From Planctomycetales bacterium (lineage in GTDB: Bacteria > Planctomycetota > Planctomycetia > Pirellulales > Pirellulaceae): 64,000 bases of DNA. The stretch covers positions 30,657 through 94,656 of the forward strand of contig JAGQOY010000005.1 in the NCBI GenBank assembly GCA_020427005.1, read 5' to 3'. Each line of letters starts with the position of its first letter. Position 1 is the stretch's first letter. Both the position numbers and the translations under genes were made by a program. A model generated the notes under the pieces. That model was not told where the DNA came from and made no database searches. It saw nothing but the letters and a program-made list of their open reading frames with translations. This document shows positions 44,994-53,817 of this stretch, piece after piece.

Positions 44994-46370
44994 ATGACCC
45001 GAAGAATTCAATCCGAAACCACCCGCCGAGGTTTCATAAAGACGACTGGTTCCGTGGCGGCGGCCTCTACTTTAGTTACCGGTGCGATGCGTAGAGTACA
45101 TGCTGCGCAAAACAGCCAAGTTCAAATTGCTCTCGTTGGTTGTGGTGGTCGTGGGACAGGGGCGGCTGAGAATGCTTTGAAGGTACCTGATGGAAATACC
45201 AAATTGGTTGCTATGGCAGATGTTTTTGAAAATAGGTTGAATGCCTGTCACCGCAGTTTGGCTCGAGAGTTCAACGAAAAGGTAGATGTGCCAGAGGATC
45301 AAAGGTTCATTAGCTTTGAAGGCTACAAGCAAGCCATGGATTGCCTTGACCCAGGAGATATTGTCATACTCGCTACACCGCCAGCGTTCCGGTGGGTCAT
45401 GTATACGTATGCCATAGAAAAGGGCCTGAACGTATTCATGGAAAAGCCGGTAACAATTGACGCGCCAACGAGTCGACGTATGTTGGAGATCAACAAGTTG
45501 GCTCAGGCTAAGAACTTGAAGGTTGCGGTGGGGTTGATGTGCCGCCACTGTGAGGCTCGCCAAGAGCTGTTTGACCGTATCAAGAACGGCGAGATCGGGG
45601 ACATTCTGATGCTCCGCGCCTATCGGATGGCGGGCCCAACAGGTTCAGCAGCTGTAAAGCCCAATGACACCGGGATGAGTGATCTCATGTACCAGATCAG
45701 CAAATTCCACGGTTTTCTTTGGGCTAGTGGAGGAGCAGTCAGCGATTTCTTGATTCACAACATTGACGAATGTTGTTGGATGAAAGATGCCTGGCCAGTC
45801 GAAGCCAAAGCCAGCGGTGGGCGGCATTACCGTGAAGACTACATCGATCAAAACTTTGATACGTATTCGATTGAATACACGTTCGGTGATGGCACCAAAT
45901 TGTTCGTCGATGGTCGTACGGTTCCCGGTTGCCACAATGAATTTGCTAGTTACGCCCATGGCACGAAGAGTTGTGCAACTATTTCTGCCGCGGCACACAC
46001 TCCTGCGCACTGCAAAATTTACACAGGACAGAAATTCACCAGTAAGGAAGTGCGTTGGGAATTTCCTGACACTGAACGCACTCCGTACCAATTGGAATGG
46101 AATGATTTGTTAGATGCCATTCGCAATGACAGGCCATATAACGAAGTTGAGCGAGGCGTTATGGCAAGTGCCGTGACATCCATGGGGCGAATGGCTGCCC
46201 ATACCGGGCAAGTAATTACGCTCGAAGATTTCATGGACTTCGATCACGAGTTTGCACCCGGTGTGGACAAACTTACTATGGAAAGTGAAGCTCCGGTGAA
46301 ACCTGATGCTCAGGGACGCTACCCAGTACCTATGCCAGGCTTGGTGACGGAACGCGAGTACGCAGGCTAA
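44994..46370 (+). CDS. TAT-exported Gfo/Idh/MocA family oxidoreductase
   Basis: This is a 458-residue NAD(P)-dependent oxidoreductase with a twin-arginine signal (TTRRGFIKTTGSVAAAS). The nucleotide-binding loop is ALVGCGGRGTG, and the family active-site motif is FMEKPVTID. The C-terminal alpha/beta domain (MYQISKFHGFLWASGG...NIDECCWMKDAWP, cited in parts) is typical of the planctomycete secreted branch. It probably acts on sugars or inositols outside the cytoplasm. The cofactor is often carried folded in through TAT. A strong terminator follows. Confidence 0.92.
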   Translation: MTRRIQSETTRRGFIKTTGSVAAASTLVTGAMRRVHAAQNSQVQIALVGCGGRGTGAAENALKVPDGNTKLVAMADVFENRLNACHRSLAREFNEKVDVPEDQRFISFEGYKQAMDCLDPGDIVILATPPAFRWVMYTYAIEKGLNVFMEKPVTIDAPTSRRMLEINKLAQAKNLKVAVGLMCRHCEARQELFDRIKNGEIGDILMLRAYRMAGPTGSAAVKPNDTGMSDLMYQISKFHGFLWASGGAVSDFLIHNIDECCWMKDAWPVEAKASGGRHYREDYIDQNFDTYSIEYTFGDGTKLFVDGRTVPGCHNEFASYAHGTKSCATISAAAHTPAHCKIYTGQKFTSKEVRWEFPDTERTPYQLEWNDLLDAIRNDRPYNEVERGVMASAVTSMGRMAAHTGQVITLEDFMDFDHEFAPGVDKLTMESEAPVKPDAQGRYPVPMPGLVTEREYAG

Positions 46371-46461
46371 AGAGAAGTGCTTATACTGCCTCGCTCTACT
46401 CTAGCCATGAATCGAGTGTTATGGTTGTTTTTAGGTTGGTGCGGAGCGACCGGCAATAATG

Positions 46462-46492
46462 AAAAAGGCGAGCACAAGTGTTCGCCTTTTTT
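46462..46492 (+). terminator. Strong, possibly bidirectional terminator
   Basis: A long stem AAAAAGGCGAGCA paired with TGTTCGCCTTTTT (one G:T pair) around a four-base loop ends in a T-run. It lies about 90 bases after the oxidoreductase stop and could also end the minus-strand lipoprotein transcript, because the stem starts with an A-run. Confidence 0.9.
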
Positions 46493-46567
46493 GTTTCTGT
46501 CCGATAATTTAGGCATCGCCATTCGGATCCAATGCAATAAGTATTCAACTTGAACAGCGGCACTTAT

Positions 46568-46978
46568 CTATCGACGGCCGGGTTTCATGTCGACATCGAA
46601 CGTTGTATCCCCCTGAACTGAAACTGAAAGTCCCGATTCATAACTGGACCAATAGCGGTTAGGGATGTTGTCAACTTTCTTGAATTCATCTCCACCTTCC
46701 GAATTGGCGGTGTCGGCTACCGTGACCATAGGTGGCTGGACGCTCACACGATACTCACCCTCTGGTACGCTCGCTTCGTAGGTTCCCTCACTGCTAATCG
46801 GGTAGGCATCTGCAACACCGGTATTGCCATCTTCCAGAGTAACGGAACCTTCAGTTACGGATTCGCCGTTGAAACTTACCTTGCCCGTTACTTTGTACAT
46901 TGGGGGAGCACTTTCACCGCAGCCAACTAAGAAACAGGCGACGGATGCCAACAAGCAAAAGCGAGAAAACGTAATCAA
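46568..46978 (-). CDS. Small secreted lipoprotein, regulatory-like beta-sandwich
   Basis: This is a predicted lipoprotein of about 136 residues. The TTG at 46978 is chosen because GGGGAG lies eight bases upstream and it gives a compact signal ending in FLVGC; the longer frame (from 47062) has an unlikely leader. The mature part, with YKVTGKVSFNGESVTEGSV and GTYEASVPEGEYRVSVQPP, is a carboxypeptidase-regulatory-like domain. It lies downstream of two tandem DUF1559 genes on the same strand, repeating the pairing seen at the start of the window. Confidence 0.75.
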   Translation of the reverse strand: MITFSRFCLLASVACFLVGCGESAPPMYKVTGKVSFNGESVTEGSVTLEDGNTGVADAYPISSEGTYEASVPEGEYRVSVQPPMVTVADTANSEGGDEFKKVDNIPNRYWSSYESGLSVSVQGDTTFDVDMKPGRR

Positions 46979-47204
46979 AGGTATGGTCTCCCCAAAAGAG
47001 AAATCGTCTGCGAAACAGTGAATATCAAATCGTACACATGAAAGGTGTCCTAGAGCGAACACTTACTAGAGCCACAGTAAAAACCAACTGGCCCTAAAAT
47101 GCAAGTACGACGAGCAGGAACCCTACTCGTCGTACCATGTTCGCGGTGCCGAAAAAAACGAGGATATGGTAATGCCAATTGCTCGTTGGCAGCTTCGAAG
47201 TGCC

Positions 47205-48236
47205 TTACAAATCCAAGTTTGAGATTACCTGTCCATCGTCTTTATCAGCCAGATTTCGAAGCGTGTTCAAATCAATGTTTTCGCTAAGAAAATGGACTGA
47301 ACCATCAGATAGGCACATGTTTACGCCACCTGTATGAGCCGATGCCAAGATCGTGTTACATGCTCGGAAGTTACTCCAAGCTGGAGTTCCACCCACATTC
47401 GGTGGTTGACGAATGGTGGTTGTGTTGTAGCAGCGTAAATCGGTGTCTGGAGGAGCGCCGTGGCTACCGGTGCGAGACCAAGTGCCGGGACCACTTGGAA
47501 TGCGTGGATTCTTCGAACCCATAACCCAAGAGCCAGTCGGTGAAATGGATGTGCGAAGATTTGGGAATGAACCGGCGTTGATATTATGGCCCCAAGCGGC
47601 TTGTTCGCTAATGACCATAGTGTTGGAAGTACCATCCGAAATGGCGGAGATTTTGTAGGAAATGCTACCAGGGAACACGCCACCGGATGAGTGAATGCTA
47701 CCGTTAAACGCATTGGGATCGGCAGTGCGATGGAGGTCACTACCGGCGATTAACATGTAGCTGGGCCACATGATGCTTCGCCCTTGAATGGTCACGCGAT
47801 CTCTTAGTGGCGACGACGGGCAACGGTAAACGCTGAAAGTCGAGTTCTGCATGATGTCCAAGATCTTGTGAGTAATTGGGTTGTTGGATCCCAGCCAGTA
47901 GTTGGCAGAATCTCCGAAGCCAACAGCGGCCATTTGGTTGTAAAGATTTCCACCTTCCAAATACGGTAGGATGCGCATGAAGCCAGAAGCCGTGTGACCA
48001 CCGGTTAGGCCAGGTCCACCTTTCATGGCTGCAGGCGGCATTCGCTTGTACGTCGATTCGTAGTTGAGAATGGCCAAGCCCATTTGCTTGAAATTGTTAC
48101 TGCACTGCATTCGGCGCGCAGCTTCGCGGGCAGCTTGAACGGCAGGCAACAAGAGACCCACAAGAATGCCGATGATGGCGATGACAACTAACAGCTCCAC
48201 CAGAGTGAACGCGAGGCGAGATTTTCGTCTGTGCAT
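47205..48236 (-). CDS. DUF1559 domain protein, tandem copy A
   Basis: This is a prepilin-like DUF1559 protein of about 343 residues. It has the N-terminal methylation-type helix FTLVELLVVIAIIGILVGLL, AREAARRMQCSNNFKQ, and the C-terminal HTGGVNMCLSDGSVHFLSE block (H-X9-DG signature). The ATG at 48236 has AAGG nine bases upstream; ATGs at 48242 and 48272 would add residues. By eye about nine in ten residues are shared with copy B at 48601-49632. The protein is likely exported and assembled or processed by pilin-type machinery; its role is unknown. Confidence 0.9.
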   Translation of the reverse strand: MHRRKSRLAFTLVELLVVIAIIGILVGLLLPAVQAAREAARRMQCSNNFKQMGLAILNYESTYKRMPPAAMKGGPGLTGGHTASGFMRILPYLEGGNLYNQMAAVGFGDSANYWLGSNNPITHKILDIMQNSTFSVYRCPSSPLRDRVTIQGRSIMWPSYMLIAGSDLHRTADPNAFNGSIHSSGGVFPGSISYKISAISDGTSNTMVISEQAAWGHNINAGSFPNLRTSISPTGSWVMGSKNPRIPSGPGTWSRTGSHGAPPDTDLRCYNTTTIRQPPNVGGTPAWSNFRACNTILASAHTGGVNMCLSDGSVHFLSENIDLNTLRNLADKDDGQVISNLDL

Positions 48237-48600
48237 AAACATTGACCTTTGCAAGGCAAAATACGGAAACAAATACGAATCGTATTTTGCTTTAGAAATG
48301 TTTATGTGGGGATGCAGAATGTGGTTTTCTGGTTATTTATTAAGAAAAAGTAATTCTTTGGTAGTTAGTGTGGCTGGTTTATCGAACCCTGTGTGGTGGT
48401 TGAGGCGCAGTGCTAGCGGGGCTGGGGGGCAAGATGAGCTTCTAGATGTTGCCAGCTCAAAGAGTTTGCCAATCGGATTTATACCGGTAGCCTCGTTGGA
48501 GCAAGGTCGGTTGAATTACTGACCAAGTTGCCACTACGCGCAAATAGCGCGTAGTAGCAAAACGCAGTGGCAAAATTAAGTCTGGAGGCGACAGTCAGGG
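48237..48600. other. Spacer between tandem DUF1559 genes, with nested inverted repeats
   Basis: A nine-base perfect stem ACTACGCGC/GCGCGTAGT (48533-48541, 48547-48555) is nested beside a second inverted repeat TTGCCACT/AGTGGCAA (48528-48535, 48566-48573) that shares the left arm. The two stems cannot fully form together. They lie 27-72 bases after the stop of copy B on the minus strand, so they could be part of its 3' end. Confidence 0.6.
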
Positions 48601-49632
48601 CTACAGGTCAAGATTGGAAATAACTTGACCATCGTCCTTGTCAGCCAGATTGCGTAGCGTATCTAGGTCGATGTTTTCGCTTAGGAAGTGAACCGAACCG
48701 TCGGACAAGCACATGTTTACACCGCCAGTATGAGCGGATGCCAAGATGGTATTGCAAGCCCGGAAATCGCTCCACGCAGGAGTACCGCCGATATTAGGTG
48801 GCTGGCGAATGGTTGTCACGTTGTAACATCGTAGGTCGGTGTCCGGAGGCGCACCGTGACTGCCAGTTGCCGACCAAGTTCCGGGACCACGTGGAATTCG
48901 AGGATTCTTTGAGCCCATGATCCACGAGCCGGTTGGAGAGATGGACGTTCTCATATTGGGATATGAGCCGGCGTTGATGTTTTTGCCCCAGGCGGCTTGT
49001 TCGCTGATGATCATAGTGTTGGAAGTGCCATCAGAAATGGCAGAAATCTTGTAAGCGATGCTACCAGGGAAAACGCCACCTGCAGAATGGATACTGCCAT
49101 TGAAAGCGTTAGGGTCAGCGGTGATGTGTCGGTCACTGCCAGCCACCAGAATGTAACTGGGCCACATGATGGAGCGGCCTTGGATTACTACTCGCTCAAC
49201 CAAAGGGGAGGAGGGGCAGCGGTAGGTGCTGAACGAAGTGTTTTGTAGGATGTCCAGGATCTTATGCGTAACCGCGTTGTTTGATCCTAGCCAGTAGTTC
49301 GCAGAGTCGCCAAAGCCAACTGCAGCCATTTGATTGAATAGGGTACCACCTTCAAGAAATGGAAGGATTCGTAAGAAACCTGAAGCCGTATGGCCTCCAG
49401 TGAGCCCAGGTCCGCCCTTCATGGCGGCCGGTGGCATGCGTTGGTAGGCTGACTCGTAGTTGAGTACCGCAAGCCCCATTTGCTTGAAGTTATTGGAACA
49501 TTGCATTCTTCTGGCTGCCTCGCGAGCGGCCTGTACGGCTGGCAGTAGCAAGCCCACCAGAATTCCGATAATGGCAATCACGACCAGTAACTCAACTAGC
49601 GTGAAAGCAGCACGTTTGGGAATCATACGCAT
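48601..49632 (-). CDS. DUF1559 domain protein, tandem copy B
   Basis: This 343-residue protein is nearly the same as copy A: the prepilin helix FTLVELLVVIAIIG, AREAARRMQCSNNFKQ and the same H-X9-DG tail block. Most differences are conservative, such as Ile/Val and Ser/Thr, which suggests a recent tandem duplication or gene conversion. The ATG at 49632 has GGAG ten bases upstream. With copy A and the following small lipoprotein it makes a three-gene minus-strand group. Confidence 0.92.
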   Translation of the reverse strand: MRMIPKRAAFTLVELLVVIAIIGILVGLLLPAVQAAREAARRMQCSNNFKQMGLAVLNYESAYQRMPPAAMKGGPGLTGGHTASGFLRILPFLEGGTLFNQMAAVGFGDSANYWLGSNNAVTHKILDILQNTSFSTYRCPSSPLVERVVIQGRSIMWPSYILVAGSDRHITADPNAFNGSIHSAGGVFPGSIAYKISAISDGTSNTMIISEQAAWGKNINAGSYPNMRTSISPTGSWIMGSKNPRIPRGPGTWSATGSHGAPPDTDLRCYNVTTIRQPPNIGGTPAWSDFRACNTILASAHTGGVNMCLSDGSVHFLSENIDLDTLRNLADKDDGQVISNLDL

Positions 49633-50053
49633 TCTTTAATCACTCCAAAAAGGATACTTCCAATGAAGCTGGCTGAAGAAACGATAAATCAGCTTCGTAG
49701 GGTCTCCATTTTGGTAGCGAAGGAGTTGTTTGTGAACAAAGAGCGGGGCCACTTGCAGATGATGGGAAAAAAGTAATATTCGTAATTCAATCGCACAAAA
49801 AAGGGGGCTGTTGAGTCAAGAAAGTCGTTTGTTTCGACCTTAGGTTAGCGAGCTCAAGAGAATACGGTGACGATCGAGCCGTTTTATGTACAAAACGTAA
49901 ATAATGTTGGATTTTGAAATAACCGTTCATTCTTGTTCGCCGGTTTGACTTGAAGCTGTGTTGTAACTAGTTTCATCAACCAGAGAGGGACATGCGGAGG
50001 CAATAGTGATTGAAAGTCGTTGCAATCAAAAAGAAGTTGCATGTGTTGTCGGG
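49633..50053. other. Upstream region of the DUF1559 pair
   Basis: No gene was recognised between the divergent-free DUF1559 copy B and larB (both on the minus strand). It is AT-richer than its surroundings and probably contains the promoter of the DUF1559 group. No distinct hairpin or repeat stood out. Confidence 0.4.
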
Positions 50054-50854
50054 TTAACCGGTTGCGATTAGTCCCGCCACGTAGCCTCCTTTGAAACCGG
50101 CATCAATGTTGACTGTCGTTACGCCGGCCGCACAACTACTGAGCATACTTAGTAGAGTGGTAATTCCCCCAAAGTTGGCACCATAGCCGACACTTGTGGG
50201 TACGGCAATAATTGGGCTCGGAACCAGCCCGCCGACCACACTAGCCAGAGCGCCCTCCATGCCTGCGACGACGATGACTGCGCTGCATTTTCTGAGTTGT
50301 TCTATATAGGGTAGAATGCGATAGGGGCCAGCGACACCCACGTCTGTGATGAGAACGGATGGGACATGCATCCAGTTCAGAGTCTCGATGGACTCTCGGG
50401 CAACTGCGAGGTCCGTGCTACCCGCCGTAACGACTCCAACCAAACGTACCTTTTGTTCCTCGTTGCCCTGTGCGTCTTCGGGTGTCGCCTTAATAGAGAA
50501 ATCCTGCGGCCATTGTTGTTCGGAAAGCCGAAGGGTCTTGCCCAGGCAATCATAACGCACATACGGGAAATGACGAAAAAGTTGGCTTACCAGCTGCGGT
50601 TCGATGCGCGTAACGAGAACCTCAGTTTGTGAGCTACGCAATAGGGCGTGAGCGATGCTGTGGATGGCCTCCACCGTTTTGTTTTGTCCAAAGATCACCT
50701 CACCAAACCGGCAACGTCGACCACGATCTTCATCGGGCTGATGCTGCCGAGGCGGGTGGCATGCGGCCAGCAAGCGTTCGGCGAGTTGAACCCACGAAAG
50801 CTTGCCCGCCTGAACTTCGTCCAGCCAGATCTTGAATTCTTGTTCCGTTGTCAC
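50054..50854 (-). CDS. larB: LarB, nickel-pincer cofactor carboxylase
   Basis: LarB carboxylates and hydrolyses nicotinic acid adenine dinucleotide to pyridinium-3,5-biscarboxylic acid mononucleotide, the first step of the nickel-pincer cofactor. This 266-residue protein has the family N-terminal block RRCRFGEVIFGQNKT and a PurE-like C-terminal domain (VVTAGSTDLAVARE, DVGVAGPYRI, VVAGMEGALASVVGG, then PTSVGYG). The start is a GTG. No larC, larE or larA is present in the window, so its pathway partners lie elsewhere or it works alone. Confidence 0.93.
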   Translation of the reverse strand: MTTEQEFKIWLDEVQAGKLSWVQLAERLLAACHPPRQHQPDEDRGRRCRFGEVIFGQNKTVEAIHSIAHALLRSSQTEVLVTRIEPQLVSQLFRHFPYVRYDCLGKTLRLSEQQWPQDFSIKATPEDAQGNEEQKVRLVGVVTAGSTDLAVARESIETLNWMHVPSVLITDVGVAGPYRILPYIEQLRKCSAVIVVAGMEGALASVVGGLVPSPIIAVPTSVGYGANFGGITTLLSMLSSCAAGVTTVNIDAGFKGGYVAGLIATG

Positions 50855-51143
50855 GGCTAGTTTTCAGCAAATGATGATAATGCACGACCTCCAAGCAGGA
50901 GGGTAATGGTGACTTGTCGATTCCGGGTTTTATAAGACAATCAGTATTTCCCGAGAAACTTGCATTTCCATCCGTCTACAAACTGGAACTGCAATGAAGG
51001 ATTATCTATTCCTTGATGGGGCGTGTAAATCACGCATCATTTTCCATATGAGATCCACTCGAGCAGTATTCATGTTGTTCGAGCCAATTTGGGAAAAAAC
51101 GCATTCTAGATTGTGATTGCAAATTAACGAGGGACCTATTTCC

Positions 51144-52361
51144 ATGACTTCCTGTGTGCTTGCTTACTCCGGCGGATTAGATACTTCGGTTATGCTCGGA
51201 TGGTTGATTGAGCACAAGAAATTTGATGTGCATGCGGTGTATGTCGATCTTGGGCAGCCTGGAGAGGATCGTGAGGTAATGCGCAGCAAAGCGCACAAGA
51301 TCGGTGCTAAGAGCGTCCACATGATTGATGCTAGGGAGGAACTGTGTCGCGACTTTGCATTCCCATGTTTGCAATGGCAAGCAAAATACGAAGGGCCATA
51401 TTTGATGGGCACAAGTATAGCTCGGCCACTGATTACCAAGAAGATTCTTGAGGTAGCGGACCAAGTTGGCGCAGAAGTATACGCCCATGGTGCAACTGGG
51501 AAGGGCAATGATCAATGCCGTTTTCAACTGGCAGCTGAGGCCTTGCGTCCAAACCTTCGTGTTTACGCACCATGGAGGACACAGGAATGGCGAACAGCCT
51601 TCCCGGGACGCGCGGAAATGATTTCCTACTGCCAACAACGTGATATTCCCGTTAAAGCTACAGTGAAAAAGCCTTACAGCTCAGATGAAAACGTTCTGCA
51701 CATCAGCTACGAAGCGGGCGACTTGGAAAGTCTCGAAGTCTGTGGTGTTGATCTCGTTGAGTTTACGATGACCTGTAGTCCCCAAGCAGCGCCGGACAAA
51801 CCGGAGGAAGTGAGCGTGGGGTTTGAAGCGGGAATTCCCGTATCTGTTAACGGGCAAGCGTGTTCGGCTTTGGAAGTCGTCGAAAAATTGAACCGGATTG
51901 GTGGAAGGAATGGAGTGGGGCGAATCGATGTAGTAGAGAACCGGTTTGTTGGAATGAAGAGCCGCGGCGTTTATGAGGCTCCCGGGATGACGATTCTGTA
52001 TGAAGCGGCTTCCCAACTAGAGCAGTTGACGTTGGACCGAGATTTGGTTCATTTGCGTAATTCACTTAGTCCCATAGTGGCAGAGATGGTTTACTATGGC
52101 TATTGGTTTTCTGCCAAGTTCGACGCGTTACAGGCTTTTATTCATAAAAGTCACCAAGTTGTGACCGGAGAAGTGACTCTTAGGTTGTACAAGGGCAACA
52201 TGATTGTCACACGGCGTAGTAGCCCCAATAGTCTATATGACGAGGGAATCGCCACGATGGAGGCCGGCGGTACATACAATCAAGATGATGCGGAAGGATT
52301 TATCCGCATTCAGTGCTTGCCTTACCGCGTTCAAGGCTTGAATCGCAAGTTTGGGGTTTAG
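51144..52361 (+). CDS. argG: Argininosuccinate synthase
   Basis: This enzyme joins citrulline and aspartate, using ATP, to make argininosuccinate in arginine synthesis. At 405 residues it has the normal length. The PP-loop is AYSGGLDTS (7-15), and further conserved blocks are GATGKGNDQCRF, DENVLHISYEAGDLE (cited in part) and IGGRNGVGRIDVVENRFVG (cited in part). The ATG at 51144 is preferred over an upstream TTG at 51117, as it lies directly before the PP-loop strand. It is a single gene with its own upstream region. Confidence 0.95.
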   Translation: MTSCVLAYSGGLDTSVMLGWLIEHKKFDVHAVYVDLGQPGEDREVMRSKAHKIGAKSVHMIDAREELCRDFAFPCLQWQAKYEGPYLMGTSIARPLITKKILEVADQVGAEVYAHGATGKGNDQCRFQLAAEALRPNLRVYAPWRTQEWRTAFPGRAEMISYCQQRDIPVKATVKKPYSSDENVLHISYEAGDLESLEVCGVDLVEFTMTCSPQAAPDKPEEVSVGFEAGIPVSVNGQACSALEVVEKLNRIGGRNGVGRIDVVENRFVGMKSRGVYEAPGMTILYEAASQLEQLTLDRDLVHLRNSLSPIVAEMVYYGYWFSAKFDALQAFIHKSHQVVTGEVTLRLYKGNMIVTRRSSPNSLYDEGIATMEAGGTYNQDDAEGFIRIQCLPYRVQGLNRKFGV

Positions 52362-52441
52362 CGATCATGTAGTCGTCGCGCAATGATAGGAGTCCGCATT
52401 GGCAACGGTAGAAGGGATTCCAGCCTGACTGTTTACGGACC

Positions 52442-52495
52442 GACTGGAAGTTCGGAGAAAGACTGGAAGTTGGTGGACAGACTGGAAGTCTGTCC
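52442..52495. repeat. Three spaced copies of GACTGGAAGT, the last within a palindrome
   Basis: GACTGGAAGT starts at 52442, 52461 and 52480. The third lies inside GGACAGACT-GGA-AGTCTGTCC (52475-52495), a perfect nine-base inverted repeat. It lies between the argG stop and the 3' end of the convergent membrane protein gene, as expected for a dispersed intergenic element. Confidence 0.85.
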
Positions 52496-52560
52496 TACTG
52501 AAATTTTGTCAATAAATGTTGAGCGACTTTAAGGCTAAGCTATGGTGCGTGGAGCTGCGT

Positions 52561-53178
52561 TTATTGTTGGAGCTGGTGAATCCAGGCAGGCGTTTGGTCC
52601 TTATAGGCTTGGATTTGGCGTCGGCGCGCGAAGTAGTACCAGGCGTTTAGACCCTGAAATACAATGCTCAGACCAGCGATGCTGGCGTAGGTAACGGCAA
52701 TAAGCGATTTGTAGAGCCATTTTAAGTCGCTCAAATCTTGCTCACTCAGTCCAAGGGCATCCCGATATTCAGGGGCGGAAAGGGTGCGTAGCGCCTCGCC
52801 TTCCTGGTACATGCCTTGAAAAATGCTGAACGTGCAGTAGATAAGAATCACAACTAGGAGTGCAACTTGGTTCCAGCCAAGTAGTTGAGCGGCCACAGGT
52901 TCAAAACGGTCTAGCTTTTGTTTGGCGAGAAATTCAACAACTGCCAGGGAAATCAGTGCGGCACAGCTGAGAAAGCCAACAATGCTAAAAAAGGCAAACG
53001 GTAGGGACAAAAGTGCCAGTACCGTCATGGTCCAACGATTGAAAGCCGCGATTCCTTTCATTCGCTTCAGTTTCGAGGCTCGTTCTTGGGCGGCCTTCCA
53101 TTGAGACAATTGCTCCGGTGAAAGCGATTGTTGCGATTGTACGTCGCAGGCTGGTTGCTTGACCGCGGTGGCTGACAT
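52561..53178 (-). CDS. Hypothetical membrane protein
   Basis: This is a protein of about 205 residues with four probable transmembrane helices (LLSLPFAFFSIVGFLSCAALI, cited in part, and three later), a charged N-terminal region that may form a coiled coil (QLSQWKAAQERASKLKRMKG), and a soluble loop between helices 3 and 4. The ATG at 53178 is taken; a GTG at 53193 adds five residues. No enzyme motif was seen and I do not recognise the family. It stands alone between two repeat-bearing intergenic regions. Confidence 0.7.
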   Translation of the reverse strand: MSATAVKQPACDVQSQQSLSPEQLSQWKAAQERASKLKRMKGIAAFNRWTMTVLALLSLPFAFFSIVGFLSCAALISLAVVEFLAKQKLDRFEPVAAQLLGWNQVALLVVILIYCTFSIFQGMYQEGEALRTLSAPEYRDALGLSEQDLSDLKWLYKSLIAVTYASIAGLSIVFQGLNAWYYFARRRQIQAYKDQTPAWIHQLQQ

Positions 53179-53817
53179 ATATCGAAGTCCCACTTATTAG
53201 TTGTAATCCACAACTGACTTTTGATTTTTTTCCACCATAGCCAAAGCGGCTTATCGACCGCGGGCTGCACTTATTTGCTGTCTGCTAGGCTGATTGATCG
53301 ATCGGTTTGGTCCGCCAGGTCAGGCTTTGGGAATCGAGGTCAGGCTTTGGAAATTATAGAGCGCAGTTAACAAGCCGGCGCAAATCGCGTCTACCCGTCG
53401 GGGCCAGGGCAAGGCTTAAGTTATAGGATATGAGGTTGTCTCAGCAAGGATTTCCGCCCTCTTTCCGAGCAATGTTAGGAAGTTGGGGCGAGTGAAAGCG
53501 AGGGGGCAAGCCTCTTTAGCATGAAAAAACTCGTGACCCTGTCATGACGCCGACGTCCGACCGATGCCTCCGATTGTGATTCGGTAGCGCCGGTGCCCAA
53601 AAATCTCAGATTTCCGACGGATGGTTAGGGGACTTCGGGAGGAATTGGGCGGTAATATGGGATTGTCTCAGTTTTTGGCTTGATTCGACATTTATTGCCG
53701 TGCCCGGTCGGTAGCTAATTCAACCTGACGTGGGGACAAGCTAAGCTATTGACGTCACCTTTGGGTCGGAACTTGTCATCGTACGTCGAATAATCGTGGA
53801 TCTGGGAGTTATAAGCG
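53179..53817. other. Long intergenic region with short repeats
   Basis: No credible gene was seen. AGGTCAGGCTTTGG occurs twice, 20 bases apart (53317-53330 and 53337-53350). A near-repeat of about 17 bases, ATATGRGRTTGTCTCAG, occurs at 53428-53444 and 53655-53671. The flanking genes are divergent, so promoters lie here. A structured RNA is possible but I could not draw a convincing fold. Confidence 0.5.
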
